From: Halichoerus grypus
Taxonomy: Eukaryota > Chordata > Mammalia > Carnivora > Phocidae
Reading direction: 5' to 3'
DNA: 64,000 nt
NCBI RefSeq assembly: GCF_964656455.1
Contig: NC_135721.1
Location: 89,012,754 to 89,076,753, forward strand
This document shows, in pieces, positions 42,001 through 57,000 of this stretch. Made by a program: the position numbers and the translations under genes. Every line of letters starts with the position of its first letter. Position 1 is the first letter of the stretch. Below the pieces are notes generated by a model. The model saw nothing but the letters and a program-made list of their open reading frames with translations. It did not search any database and had not been told where the DNA came from.

Positions 42001-45000
42001 GCTCAAATTATATACTCTGCTGTTTTAATTTTTTGAGGCAAGTGGGATTTGAGCCCATTAAGATACCAGTCCTTACAGTTTGATTTGCATTTATGGTTTG
42101 TGTGTATGGGTGCTGGAATCCAAAAATGCTTGTATGGGTTGCGTAGTTGAGTAAAAGATGTTGACAATTTCTGGAGTCAAACCAAGAAGAGTTGTTTTAG
42201 CCCACAAAGCTAGACACTTTGCCATGTGTTTCTGGTGGTGCTTTAACTTGGCTGATTTCTCATGGAACATTTTATTTGTGAAATAAGCAGAAAAGAAATA
42301 CTCGGTTTGCTAGTTACGTATTGTTATAATGTACTCAAAATAGGTTTGTCTAGAATTAATTGAAATGGTGTATCTTGGCTTGTTTTACTAACTAATGGCA
42401 TTTTTGTTCATTGTATTAGAACTATGGCTGAGATTGTGTTTTAAGAATATATGTTTTAAAATTATATTCTTGGGACGTAGTAATATCCCAAGACCAAGAA
42501 CTGAAGTTGTGTTTTAATCTTTCTCAATTCCTAGTGAAGCTAAAGGTGGTAAAGGAAGTAAAGTGGCATATAGTCAGTGCTCTTGAGGTATGTGCTTTTA
42601 TAATCTAGTGTGAAGCTGTAAATTTGGTTTGGATGTTAAGAAATACTAGTGAGTAGTACTGTTTAGGCTAGCGTTTTCTGTAAAGCAGTTGGTATTCTGA
42701 TCACACTTGAATGTTTTTAATTCAACATGCCTTGTTAAACCATTAAAGTAGAATTTACTGGAAGGGGTCAGTGTTGTGAAGCTCTTTTACCTGATGTGTG
42801 TTCAAAAGAAAAATCTTAAATTTAGGATGAAACCTCTTTATGGTATGAGATCTACTGAATTGTTTGATTGAATGACTTGTAGGAAATTGGTGTTTTGTTG
42901 AGCATGGTGTTAAGTAGGTTTCAGTTTTGCAGGTAGTTTATTTAGGAAACAGCAAAGAATATTCAGAGAAATGTATATTTTCCATTAACTGTTTCCCATT
43001 ACAGGGAGCTGTATAATCCTTTCAAGAATATAGGAGGGGATTGATCGTCTTGATAACTTTTCATCCTTTTTCATCTCAAGAGACTGTTTAAGGGATAGTT
43101 TATATTTATCTTTTGATATATTTTGTAAAAAAAACAAAACAAAAACACAAGCCTTTACTAAAACGGAACACTTTGAATTTATCATGTTTTTGTCTGACCG
43201 CTGGTGAAGTATATAATGGAAGCAAACCATTTTAGAGCTATAGGTTTTCTTTTATTAAGAAGACCAGTACCAATGGATATAACTGTATTTGGAATTTATT
43301 AAACATTTATATATGAAAGGAATGGAAAATATATTTCTTGAATGAAAGTTAAAATAAGTTTTTAATGTATAATCATTAAATTTTATTATTTTTAAAGCAG
43401 AGATACCAGATTCATCATTGTGGGAGAACCAAGATTCTGCACAAGCAAATGGGATTGATTCTGTTTTGTCAAAGGCTGAAATTGCCTCTTGTAGTTATGA
43501 AGCCAGGTATGTGGAAATTAAGTGTGTTGTAATCCTTATAAATAGTTAATTTACTTAGTCATTTTTACAGACGCTTTTGAAGTGGATTCAGATGTGCCAG
43601 TCAGGCCTGTGTTACACACATGTTATGGGGAGAAATATTTCAGGGCTTCATCCCTTCAGTTCTTTTTTCCTTTCACAAATACTAGAGAACTTTAAATAAA
43701 TACCTTAGTTTCCTGATGAAATCAGTAGGTCCGACAGTGGAAACCAAAAGAAACTGGACGTCATTTTTTTTTTTTTTTAAGATTTTATTTATTTGAGAGA
43801 GAGAGCACGCGCGTGCATGTGCACAAGCAGGGGGGAGGGGCAGAGGCAGAGGGAGAAGCAGACTCCCCGCTGAGCAGGGAGCCCGATTTGGGGCTTGATT
43901 CCAGAACTTCGGGATCATGACCTAAGCCGAAGGCAGAGGCTTAATTGACTGAGTCACCCAGGCGCCCCATGGACATTGTCATTTTTAAACCGTTGTCTTT
44001 TGAAGCATGGAATTAAAGAATTAGATTTTTTTTTTTTAATTTTTTAAAGATTGTGTTTATTCATTTGAGAGAGTACGTGTGAGGAGAGAGGCAGGGCGGG
44101 AGGGAGGGAAAGGAAAAGAATCCCAAGAAGACTCCATGCTGAGTGTGGAGCCCAACATGGGGCTCGATCCCACGACCCTGAGATCATGACGTGAGCCGAA
44201 ACCAAGAGTCGGACGCTCACTGAGTGAGCAACCCAGGCGCCCCAAAGAATTAGATATTTTTTAATGGGAGAGGGCCTTAATGTTCTTCTGATCTAATCAT
44301 TCTTTTTTATAGCTAAGAAAAATTCCTTGTAATTTAAAACTCCTAACACTTAGTATTTTCTTCAAAATAATGTTAAAACTTGATCGCCTATTAAATTACA
44401 AGTAAATAATTCCATATTGGTATACCCAATAATCTCCATACTTAAAATTGTAGAGTGTTGTCAATTCATTAGTACCAACTTTGTCTGTAGATCTTTATCT
44501 TACTGTAAGCTTAACTTTCAGTACAAGAGGAAACAGACATATGTATGTGTTCCTCATAATTAAAAAAAAATTAATCATTTAAAAATAATCAATTGTAATA
44601 GTTGTAAAACTAGAGGGAGTAGTAATGAATTGATTAATTTAAGAGAACAATCTTTATTGTTTTCTTTCCTGATAACTGAACAGATGTTTTTACCTTTATA
44701 ACACAGCAAGCATTCACACAAAAAGTTGGCAAGTGTTAAAGTATTTAATAGTAGAGTCCTCTACCAGTTATATTTTTCAGTCTTTTTATTTATGGCTTTG
44801 TCATTCATACTTTTCTTTTTTATTGAGATATAATTGACATACAACATTCTATTAGTTTCAGGTGTACAGCATAATGATTTGATAATATGTAACATTTATC
44901 AGTCCTGATTAAAAGTTGGGATTGTTCGGGCACCTGGGTGGCTCAGTCGTTAAGCGTCTGCCTTTGGCTCAGGTCATGATCCCAGAGTCCTGGGATCGAG

Positions 45001-48000
45001 CCCTGCATCGGGCTCCCTGCTCAGTGGGAAGCCTGCTTCTGCCTCTCCCACTCCCCGGGCTTGTGTTCCCTCTCTCTCTGTGTCTCTCTCTGTCGAATAA
45101 ATAAAATCTTTAAAAAAAAAAAAAAAAAGTTGGGATTGTTCAAGTCTAATAGGAACAAAAAATATTTCAACGTCATCTAACTGAAATAGTTTAAAATCTT
45201 GCCAATTATTTTATTAAAAAGATATTTAACTTTATAATCAAACATTCATAATTATAAAATATTTAAATTACTTTCCATTTATGACATGTGAAACTTTTAC
45301 TCCTTAGACTAACGTTGCCTTCCTCATTGACAAAATTACATTTTAACCTTTTTCATCGTTGATAATGTAGCCCAAGAGTTGAAAACTTTAATAAAAATGA
45401 TAAGTCAAATACCAGATGCATTCTGGATTATTGTATTTTTATTAGCCCTGGCAGTTTAGAGCTGATTTTGTGTTGTGCTCAGTAAGGCTAAGTTATGGCG
45501 TGACAACGTGTGCATCTGGTGGCTGGACAGTTGTGTTCATATCTGGAGGGCGTGTTGAAGCTCAGGAATGCTCTGTCATTGTTTGAGTTCTGCTCAGCTG
45601 GTGGTGAAGTGAAAGCCCCACCCTCTGTGTACTGCCTGAAGGGTGTCCCTTCTCATTTGGCACCCCCAAGCTGAGTGCTGGCCGGCGGGGAGACGGGGGG
45701 GATAGCAAGTCTACCTCAAGGGTAAAAGTATTTTCCTGTTCCTGAGGGCTTTGGACTCAAGTAGCCACAGCTTGTCTAGGCTCTAGGCTTCTTTTGGTGT
45801 TTGGATGTTGCAGTCATATTGCATCAGAGATAGTGATTGTCAAGCTGAATGTATTACAAAATAATTGGGGTGATGATCTGTGGGCTAAATACTGTGCAGC
45901 AAGCCACCTAGGTGTGATTGTTTTAAGGAGATACATAAAGTGATGACAGTGAATTTGAGTGAAAGTTGGGAAAAAAAAGCCCACACAACCCACAGCAATG
46001 GAGTTTGTTTCTTAATTGTGATTTTCATTTTGTAGAAAGCTGTTGATAATGAAAGTCTCTAGAAAACAGTTCTTGGATAACCTTTTCTTGTGGCTGTCCC
46101 ATAATTACATTTTCCTTAGGTGAAAAGATTTTTTTAAAATATGTATATTCACAGTTGCATCAGAGAAATGTTTCTGGGGTTGGAATGAGGACCTGATTGT
46201 GGGGATGATCATCCCAGTTTTATGCAATGGTGAGTTTCCAATAGACACAGACTAATAGTGGGTCTGCAAAGGATGGTGTGTGCACATGAGATGGTAGAAA
46301 TCATGGAAAGGTAGGATGTATATACAAAGGCTAGAATATGCATTACTGTTAGTCGGTTTACTCATCAGAAAGAGCAAGCTTTATACATAATAAGTGAGAA
46401 GGTAAATACCAGATGAATAGGTGATGATATACAAATATCCTCGAATCATATTTTTTAAGATCAAATCATTTTTAAATGATTTTGTAAGGACGCTTTACTG
46501 TTCTTAGTTGATACGGATACATATTAACATATTGAATGGACAGTAACCTACATGTGCAGTGTAAGCCTGCAAATAATCTCTTCCTGCAGCACACACTGAT
46601 GGAGTATTGGTAGTTTATCCTGCATGGGACCTAGTTACAGGAATAAGATAAGTCACCGTAGCAAAAGTCACTTTCAACTGTTGTGTATTTGCCTTTACTC
46701 ATTTATTTTCTATGAAACAAATCCAGTTTCCCAGCTACCAACTCAGAGTGTTTCCTTCCCTTAGTTACAGGAAATCTCTTAGTTTTCCTTTTTTGTTGTA
46801 ACTTCCTTACAGTGTCTGGTGGCTCCTAAACATTTCTCTCCAGCTGTATATGTGCACAAGTACATAAGTAGATGCATTATCTTTTGCTAAGCAATACGAC
46901 CCTGAAAATTTTTGAATAAGTGAAAAATATGAAAATGAAATTATTGTAAATATAAGAATATGGTATTGATAGCAATTATATAACACCTTTTTCAAAAAAA
47001 TGAATAATTACCTTTCATTTATAAGCTTAGCTTTTGCATGCTGAACTATATATCCAGCATTATTGAAAATGTCTTAAATTGTATGTAATTCTCTATAGAC
47101 TTCAAAACTATTCTATATATACTTCACTGCCTTACAAAATAAGGTCCATTGACTATAATCTATCCTTTGCTGGGTGAGTGCAGGGTCGTCCTTGTGAACA
47201 TCATGGGGTCTGTTTCATTCACCATCTTTTGCCTACCACCTTGCCAAATGCCGGAGACATAAATTTTTGTTGAATGAATGAAAAAATTTTCTTCACCATG
47301 CTGTTTGTTAGTCATCACTTCTTTCACTGTCACTTTTCCTTCCTACTAGATATTTCTCGTCTACTGGGAGCTTTGCAATCATAATTTATTACTGTTTTGG
47401 TGTCCATAAGAAATGCATATGATTTTGCCTTTACTTCTGAGTAACTTAGAGGATTCTTTTCCTTCTTGGCTCTCAGTGGTGGTCTGAGATGGGGAGGGTG
47501 CCAGAGACCTCTGAGTAATTGAAGCCTAGTATTTATATATTGTTTCTCCAAACAGGGTATATACCACCATACTAAGTAAGCACTTAGTAAATATTATTGA
47601 ATGAACGTATAAAATAACTATTTGGTGTATTTACATAGGCGTATGTAATCTGGTGAAACAGTGCTTATTATTTCGCTTGTGTTTTTACTTTAAAGTATTT
47701 TTTCCTTGATTCATTGCAGAGTGGTCAAATGGAATTTTACTAATTATGTATAATTCCATGATTATAGTTTTGTGCTGAATGCTCCAAATATCAAAGGTAA
47801 TGTGGGGCATTGAGACACGCAAAAGATTTAAAATATACCATTTTCAATTAGGTCCCTCAAAGTTCTGGAACCCTGGCTCCTGCCCAGAGTGATGTCCTAC
47901 CATATACAATGCTGTTGGCATCTCAACCACTGTGGAGCCACTTCAGGAGCATGGAATTGGTCAATTGGGAATTGGGTGGTAATAGGATGAGTACATTTTG

Positions 48001-51000
48001 TCTGTTTGTTACATAGCACTGTTTTGTGTAGTTCTTTCGTTTATATTCTTTGTCTTTGGGGGATACACCCTGGCCAAACCGTGCCATGTGTTAGGGGAAG
48101 AAAACCTGTTTTGACAGCATATTCCTGCTCTGTGGTGGTTGTGATATCACCAGCATATGGCATGCTGGCATCTCTGAAAAGGGGCCAGAGGTCTGAGTCT
48201 TAGGAGAAATGTTCAGATACAGACAAGAGCCAAACCTGGTCTTTTAGTAACATTTTGGCACATCTACACATGTCATTTACACTCATCAGACCATTGTGCA
48301 ATTTTCCTTTGGGGGGGAATCAAACTTGAAAATTTTCTTAATGCTTGTTGTTTATCCCTAATGAGAATTAAGTGAAAATTATATATTAGTGGCATGGGGA
48401 GACACTGTCAACATTTGATATTTGATTGAGCATCTGAAAGTTATTCCTAGTGTAACCTCCATTGTGTTTTATTCTTTTCTAGACAAGTTGGCATCAGGAA
48501 TGGAATGTTTTTTGGGCAAGCTAAACAACTTTGTCCCAACCTTCAAGCTGTTCCATATGATTTTCATGCATATAAGGAAGTTGCGCGAATAATGTATGAA
48601 ACACTGGCAAGGTACAGCCAACATGTGGTCACTTCCATGTCTCTTCCTTTACTTCTTCTAACAGTGAGAGAGTCTGGTGTTCTTTAGGGGTGTCAGGGCC
48701 ACTTTTGCTGGACACTTCTCCCTGTCAGGAACCCTTTCCTCAGCCAGTCCAGTAATCAGCTCAGTCTTAAGGGACATGTTGGCACTGCTCAGACTGTTCG
48801 CTGCTTCCTGACGTCAGTGGAAACTGAGTCTCTGTCTGTATAACTTCAACTCCGTGGCTCTCGTTTTCTTCCTCTGGAACCAAACAGATGGAGAATTGGC
48901 ATTTTTTAACCTGGTTATTCTTTTATTACGTTTGAATTACAGTTTTGTTTATAATTAGAACTGATGGGTCAACGAGTAGAGACTCGAAAACCATTTATCT
49001 TCTAAAACCATTAGGTATGCCAAAAGTTAGTTTTTATAAAAGTTAGTTTTTAGTAGTAGTTTCAGGGTGGTTGATTAGTTGGATTGAGAAAAGGAGATTA
49101 ACTTTTATTTACAGTATGGGTATATTTAATATTCAAAGCTCAAAATTTAAAGTAAGTCTATGGCAGGCTATGTATGCTTTAAAGTAGGAGTCAGCATATT
49201 TTTTCTATAAAGGGCTAGATAAGGTCTGTGTTCCAACTATTCAATTCTGCTGTATAAAGTGAAAGCCACAGACAGATATATTAGTGAATGGGTGTGGTTG
49301 TGTTCCATTAAATATTTATTTACCAAAACAGGCATCTGGACAGTAGGCCAAGGTTCGTCGACATTTGGAGTGTATTAATGTTCTAAGAGATCCATTTTGC
49401 ACCTCGTCTTCACCTCTTCCTCTCCCTTTTTATGCATTATTTTGAATATTTATTGAGGATCTATTAAGTACAAATAGCTGTTGATGCAGCTGGTCCTACG
49501 GAGAGAAACGAGATCCCATCTCTACTTGAGCAGGAAAGAAAATAAAAGGAACAGATGAAGTTATCTGGCATTAGTATGTAGGTCTGAGTGCTGAATGATA
49601 AGCCATTTATAATCACAGCTGTCCTTAAGATCCCACCTATGGGAATGTTGGTGTTACCAAGTGGGAAGTATGCTTTTTAAATCCTGTTCCAGAGTTGGGG
49701 TCAATAGAAACATCCAAATGAGTGCTGGGAGTGGATGACTGAGCTGGGTAGTGGTACTACCGTGTTCTGCTTCCGAGTATCGAGGCGTTCAGGCAGCTAC
49801 CAGCCTGAATCTCACATCGGGAGGATTGGAGAGAGACCCATGACACATACTAGTCCTGAGATCCTTTTAGTCTGTGGAGACACTGTCGGTGGCCTGTGGC
49901 TGTGCTTGGGGGGAAAAAAGCGCACAGTGTTCTCCTACCACCCTTTGGAAATCCTGCCTCGGCTTCATGTTCTCCATGCCTCGGGGCACCTTTCACTGGG
50001 AAGTAGAATTCCTCCTGTCAGGTATACCCTTCTGCTCTTACAGATTTCACCTTTTATTTAAAGTGTAAGCAAAACACTCATTTCTTGAATGAATACAGAT
50101 ATTTATTCTTAAGCGAATACAGCCAATTATTCCTATCTGTAACCTGCAGTAAGATGTAGGTGAGATAAGGCATAGTATACGTTACCATGTAGATTATTGA
50201 AGGTACGTTTTTGACCTTGAGGCCTTTCTGGTTGCCTTCCATTTGTGGTCTGCATATTTAATTAGTTTTGGAACCACAGGACAACTCTGCTCTTCCTTTT
50301 CCTCTTCTCTAGCGGATTAAAACAAGTCCTTTGTGTCGGTAGATCATGACCAAAACCCACAGTATTTCCACATTCAGGGAATGTAGTTGGCGTCTTTTCA
50401 GACAGGTATTTGAGGGTGACTGGCCTTTATATCCTGTATCCTAGGCCTACTACAGTAAAAGGTATTTAATCATGGTATTTTTGTTTAGGAGATAATCAGT
50501 TATTTATTTGACTGATTTATGTGACTTTTCTATCTGTTTAGGATTCTGGTAAACTGTGTTTGAACAGTTTTTAGATTAAATGTTCTGACATTTCTAATTT
50601 GCCCACTACTTTTCAATTATTCAGAGCTTTACAAAGGTATCCTCAGCATAGAGAAACTGGAATGAGAATTTCTGCTGTATTTTTGGCAGTTAATATGGAA
50701 AATGAGAAAATACTAATTCATTAGTTCTGCATTTAAAAGTTAGGTGACTAAAGAATGGCACTTGGGCCACTTTAATTAAAATGCTAATACTTTTTAGCAT
50801 TTTAAGTGTTAAAAGGAAATGTGAAGAAAGATGCCAGAGGAAGACTGGGCTTTGCCACATGTGTGTCTCCTCGAGGGCAAGCTCCCGGGTGATTCATTGC
50901 CTTTGCTTTGTGTCGACAGCTACACACATAACATCGAAGCCGTCAGTTGTGATGAAGCACTGGTAGATATCACTGAGATCCTTGCAGAGACCAGACTTAC

Positions 51001-54000
51001 TCCTGATGAATTTGCAAATGCTGTCCGCATGGAAATCAAAGACCAGACGAAATGTGCGGCCTCTGTTGGAATTGGTTAGTATCCAGCCTATTTTGTACTC
51101 TTCGTTTTACTCAAAGCATTGCTTTGTGATCATTGAATATCATTTAAGCTTTACGAGTGATTTTTTAGATTTTGTTTTTTTACCGTACCACATAGGCGTC
51201 TGACTTCTAAGACCCTTCTTAGCGTTGCTCACATTTGTGCAATACGTGAGATGGAAGTGTTAGAAAGGCAAGTAAATGGTTGATGATGATACTGTCTTTG
51301 GGATAAACAAGTTGGAATATTTCTAGTTTTCAAAAATGGGGAGAAGTGAATTCAGTATTTGTAAACATATTCTTTTTAAGTGAGCCAAAGCCGCCTTTCA
51401 AGCAGAGTGGTTGGGGGGGATTTGGAGTTAAATGTTATTGTGAGTCTTGTTGTAATTCAGTTACTTTGGGAACTTCAGCTTCCTGGAGTGCTCGACCAGT
51501 CCCGTCTTCACTCTCAATTCCAGAAGTCACCCTTATCAACCAGTGGCCCTCAGTGATTGTGCTCTCTCTCCCCAGCCCTTGTCTGCTTTATCTTTAATCC
51601 TTGTGCTTAGTTTCCTCAGCCGCTCACATCATCTGTCCTTGTTTTGTTGGCTTTTGCAGCTGTGCCCTCTGGAGCCCTCTCTTGGATAGCTCCACTTCCC
51701 TGAGTCACCTCCTCCTTTCTGAACATACTATACACAATAGCTCTTGCCAGGATACCTCTTTACTTGTGTTCTCTCCGGTGCTCTGTACGTCCCAGGCTTG
51801 CCAGGTAGATGTAACTTCCTCTTAGCTTGTCGTTGTCATTTCCAACCACTCCTCCTCCATTCTCATTTAGAAATCCTCCTTCCTCTGAAGTTCCCTGTCT
51901 CATTTGTACCCTTGGGATTTTAATTTATGGAGAGAACTGAGTGATGACACAGAGCAGCCAATGCTGTGGAAAGGTTTTTATTCCTTACACCTGCCAAGAA
52001 GAGGAGAGGGCATGCTGTACCATGTGGGGCCACATGGGGAAGCCCCCAGTTTTAGTCAGGCAGAAGCAAGGAGTGAGGGGAAATCCTAGGCTGGAGCCTT
52101 TATTGGGGTTTCTGTGGGAAAAGCTGGACAGAGTGGAGTAAACAGCTTTGGATTTGCTCTTTTGGATAATCCTGTGGTCTTAGGGTTATAAGCGGGGAAT
52201 TCTAGTTGGCCTGGTACCCTGCCTGGATGAGTTAGGGCAGGAAAATACTGTTGTTGTGTGTGAGCTTGATAAGGAGATGTTTGGGGGTGGCTGGCTTGCA
52301 TGTGAGAGGTGCGCTCCTAAGGGAGGTAGTTGTTTGCTGTCCTTAGAAACTGGCTGGCCTTGGGAGGACCCATCTCCCCGCAGCCAGCAAGAGTTTTAAG
52401 ATATCAAAACATCATAGGATACAGAAAATAAAAAACATTATTAATACATTTATAGCATTCCTCCAGTTCCTAGCTAGCCTACCTTTCTACTCCCCTGTGT
52501 TTGGCCTGCAGATCCTTCTCAGCATCCTTTTAGGGCTTATTTTCTGTATTCCAGTATCTGGCATGGGTTTAGTTGTTTAAATCATGCTTCTTTTTAATTC
52601 AGAGGTGTGACAATATGAGTACATTCTTTTAAGTTCAGTCACACAATTAAAATGAAAATCCCACGTGATATTTCCACTCCTCAGCCCCTTTTGCCTCTCC
52701 ACAACTCACCCTTTTATCATTTTGGTGTGACTTTGCAGAACTTTTTCTCTTCATGAATATCTACACATTTACCCTAGGAAAGCACATAGCTGTTACGTAA
52801 GTCTTCCGTAAAACCGTGCCGTGTCCTTTCTGTGTCTTCCCTAAGTTTCGACCTCCTCTCACAGAGCCCTGATGAGGTCTCTGTCCCCCGTAGCCTTTTC
52901 CGCTGTCTGCTTGACTTCTGCACGTCCATACCCCACCTGGGACCTTGCTGTCACCGTCAGTTTGTGAGACTCTTCTACCCTCCGTTCCCACTGCACATGT
53001 TCTGATTGTATAGTGAGACTTTGGGTTCTTCGGGCTCCCTTTTACCCCCTGTCCAGTAGCATGCCTTTGGCTTTATTTCCCTGCTCAGTCTGGACGCACT
53101 GGTTGGCAGGATGATGGAATTTCTGACCGTTGCCCCCGATGCCTGCATCTCTGAACATAAGGTTAGGGACTGCTTTCTCCCTTCCTTTAACCCAGGGTAG
53201 GGGATGTTGAAATGACACCGGTTTGGGAACAAAGGGAAACCTCTCTCCAGTATCAATGCAGGTTATAATATGTCCTGTTTAACAAAATTCTGCCTGTTCT
53301 GTACTGTATTTGAAATGATCAGAATTGCCAATTATTTTCATTGTTTTTGAAAGAAATTTGGTAGGTAACCTGTCTGTAGATGTCTTTGTTAAGAAATTTA
53401 AAAATAATTGTGGTGAATATTTTTTGAAAACCGTTTTTTTTTTTTTAACTTTATAGGTTCTAATATTCTCCTTGCTAGAATGGCAACTAGAAAAGCAAAA
53501 CCAGATGGCCAGTACCACTTAAAACCAGAAGAAGTTGATGATTTTATCAGAGGTCAGCTAGTTAGTAATCTGCCAGGTAAATACAGATCTTTGCTTTTTA
53601 ACTTTGGTTTATTGTAAACATCTATTAATGGTTTTCACAGTTTTACAACGTTACTCTCTTTTCCGAAACATGAATTAAATATTTTTATCCATGATTGAGT
53701 GCCATGAGAAACAGAATTTGGAATTCCTCAATGATTAATCCCCTCAGTTGACTAATCAGGACCTGAATGTTACCTTTTACTTCTATTTCTCACATATTTT
53801 ACTTTAAATATTTCTCAAGTGGCAAGATCAGGGAATTCCTAGAAATCATTTTAAAGAAAATATGGTGAAATTGACTTTTGGTCCTTTAAATAAATCATAA
53901 TTGAAATTGTCCATTTCTAGGCCAAATATAAAGTTCTGAGAATCGATTCCTCTGTTTATAAAATTACACTGATGGACTCATGACAGGTTTCTGAGTTTAG

Positions 54001-57000
54001 TAAGCAAATAGCCTTAAAAGTAGAAGATGTATGAATCCTATTAGGAAGCATAAAACCTAAAGACAAAGTATTATGTTTTGTTAACTCAGAGGTAGAAGTA
54101 AAATGTCCATCTCCACCTTTCTCCGCTAAGGGCCAGGATCTTTAGTTATTTTATATTGTTGTGTAGTTACTGTGTGGCTAACCTAGCTTGTAAAAATCTT
54201 TCCATAGAGAAATCATCAAATATAATTAATTATAACTGAAAAACAGTTGCCCTTTTGGGACCTTGAGGAGATGTAATTTTTTTGTGTAGGACAATTCATT
54301 TCACAATTAATAATTACAGGACAGTTCCTTTCACAGTTATTAAATATTTAGATTTGCTTGCTATGGTAGATACCTCTTTCTAAGAAGTGTCTCTAAACCA
54401 TGCAGTAATCCTTGATACTGTTTCAGATAATCCTCCTGTTTGTTAAAAAACACACTGTTAGTTTCACAAAGCTCCTGTGTATTTGTGGTGGGGACATTCA
54501 AGACCGTACATTTTCAATGAAAGTTTTTTTTTAATTCATTTGCTTGTGAAAAGTGGATTTAGTGATCATTTTTAGATGCATATTCTTAAACCTAAAATAG
54601 TATATCTGAAACTTAGAAGTTTCTGTTACAGGCTATCAAATATTAAATGACCAAAATGCCATTTTATGGTAGGTTAGTTGTAAAGCTTCCTGACCCCCTA
54701 GTAAATAACTTAAAAGAATGTATTAGTGTTAGTTAGAAATGTGAAATAGGACATTTTGATGGTCAGTTTGAGATTAAATTGGAGGAATAATTAACCTTCT
54801 AAAATCAAGCTTAGCAAATTATTTTATTAGACAGTACAATTTAAAGTTTTAAAGTTTTAATAACACATCTTATTGCAGGCTTCTATAAGAAGGAACTGGT
54901 ATGGTGTATTTAAAGCTGCCCATGAACTACGCGTCCAGACTTCCTATACTAGCCATCTCTATTAGCTTGCTCAGGCTGCCTTGAATTTCCTAAGCGATAT
55001 CCAAAATATAGTGGGAGGGCAGCAAGATTGGCTCCCTCTGGCAAGCCACCCTCCCATGTGGCCTCCTCTCTTCTTCAAAACCAGGTTGTATCCACCCACA
55101 ATTCTTCATGTGATTTCCATATGTCTGTTGACTTTTATCAAATTCCCAAATTCTTAATCAGATAGATTGAGAACCTTTCACAAAGGCATGCAGAATGTCA
55201 CCTTCTGCTGTTGTTAGGCCTGTGTGGAAGATGGCATTGTAATCAATCTACAGAACACAGGCTGTTCTTCTAAAAAAAGATTTCACATGCATTTGGGACC
55301 CATCCCTGGTAGAGGGCCCGCTTAGTAAAAGTTGAGAATTGTTACAATAAAGAAACCTATTTATCTTTGTTAAAAAATAGTAATTTCCCACAGATATTTG
55401 AAGATCAATATATAGTGCCTATTAACATCTTGTGGGACATGCTTTGGGGAAGTTTTGCTCTCTAACCAAGAAGCCAGAAGAAATCCAGGATAAATACACC
55501 TCACCTGTTGTCCTCTACAAGCTCTCTTTGGCCCTCTGTGCCCATAAGTGTTTACTTGGCACACAGTGTGTCCAGCACAGTATACACAATTATTGGAGGT
55601 ACACAAGCAGGAGAAAACACATTACTAAGTAAGTTTATGTTTTAGGGTATTCTACAGAATAATGATTATATGTTATGCTAACAAATAAATTACCTAATGG
55701 GATCTGTTTAATGATAGAAAGGATCATCCCCACCGACTATTTAAATACAATAACCTGTTCCTATGACTTCTTTTGGATCTCTGCCAGGCCGTTCACCTCA
55801 TGCATGTGCCCCTACCCTGAGGGCCTTCTGCACCTGGTACAGCCCGCGCTGGGTTTGGGCCCCCGGCCATTCTTAGAGAAACACCACCGCTGTGTAGGTG
55901 GACATAAAGATCTGCACTATTCCCATATGGGAACCAGTAGCTAAGTGAAGCCAGTAAAATTTCAAGTTAAATTAATTACAGTCAAATAAAATTAAAATTC
56001 AGTTCCTCATTTACACTAGCCACATTCTGGTGCTCAACAGCGTCATGTGGCAAGTGCCCACTGGATTGGACAGCACAGATAGAGAACGTTTTCATCCTCA
56101 CAGAAAGTTCTACTGGACGGTGCTAATTTAGATGGTGAAAACCTTATTCTTTAAAACTTTATTCTTCCATCTCTGCTGTACTGTCAAGTCTGGATGCCAG
56201 GGGAGGAGACATTACTGGCTGTTTTTGAGAGTAATAGTTCCCTTCAAGGACAGAAAGTAAGTCTTTGTCCCAGTGGCTTGACCAGGAGCTTCCACATCCT
56301 TTTTTTTTCTTCTCTCCTTCTCGGAGGCTTGGTTCTAAGCTAGCATGTTTTCCTTCACTTTTTCCTTCCTAGGTGGCTGCACTCAATTTGAGTGTCCTTA
56401 GAGGTGCCTCCTTTCCTTATAAACGCTTTCATGAGGCAGGCAATTAAACAAACAACCCTGTCAGGCTTTTGGTGCTGATTCATTTTTCCTCCCCACTCAG
56501 TATAGTAGGGGTTAGAGGTGGGCCACCGCCCCACATGCCTCCCTCCCCCACTTGACTTCAGGCCCGTTGCATTTCATCAGATGAGCTTGCAGCGGACGGG
56601 GCCTTTCCTTCCTCCCCACAGGGACAGTTTACTTAGATTAGGTTGATTGTGGTTAATTTGGTGATATTTGATATGATAGCCTTTCTTTGGCACCTACTAG
56701 CGACTAATAATTCTGTTCCACTGTATTGAAGATATTCTCAAAAACAATACGTTTTTCTCCTGCCCCACGCCAGCACACATAGAAATAATCCAGGATTAGT
56801 GCCTCTCACTGATTTGTAAGTCAGTGAGAATGTATCAGTTCTCCAGATCTCTAAGGGAAAGATCATGATCATAGTTTGAGAGTGCGGAGTGGGGCAACAG
56901 AGATGAAAAGCCTTTCCTGAACAATGAACAGTGTGTAGAGTGTTTGACTTTGGCCAGCCTCTTGTATGATTTGCTTCTTACCTTGGGTTTCTCCTCTCTC

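Larger units (their letters stand above)
43507..48482 (+). other. REV1: REV1 intron between window exons 7 and 8
   Basis: 4976 bp. Two antisense Can-SINEs in a row, an old antisense L1 scrap, and a young sense Can-SINE; a short L2-type 3' end near 47220-47290. The segment 45470-45790 is more GC-rich than its surroundings but unassigned. Confidence 0.9.

Noticed and set aside
49735..50061. 108-codon open frame between REV1 exons
   Set aside because: No domain, no splice context, and not part of the REV1 reading frame; best read as chance.
51904..52141. Open frames in the GC-richer block as a possible small gene
   Set aside because: Two overlapping frames of equal quality on one strand and one on the other, which is not how a real exon looks; kept only as an unassigned segment.
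55675..55944. 89-codon open frame as a possible gene fragment
   Set aside because: No recognised domain, and it lies just before an old DNA-transposon relic; nothing supports coding.
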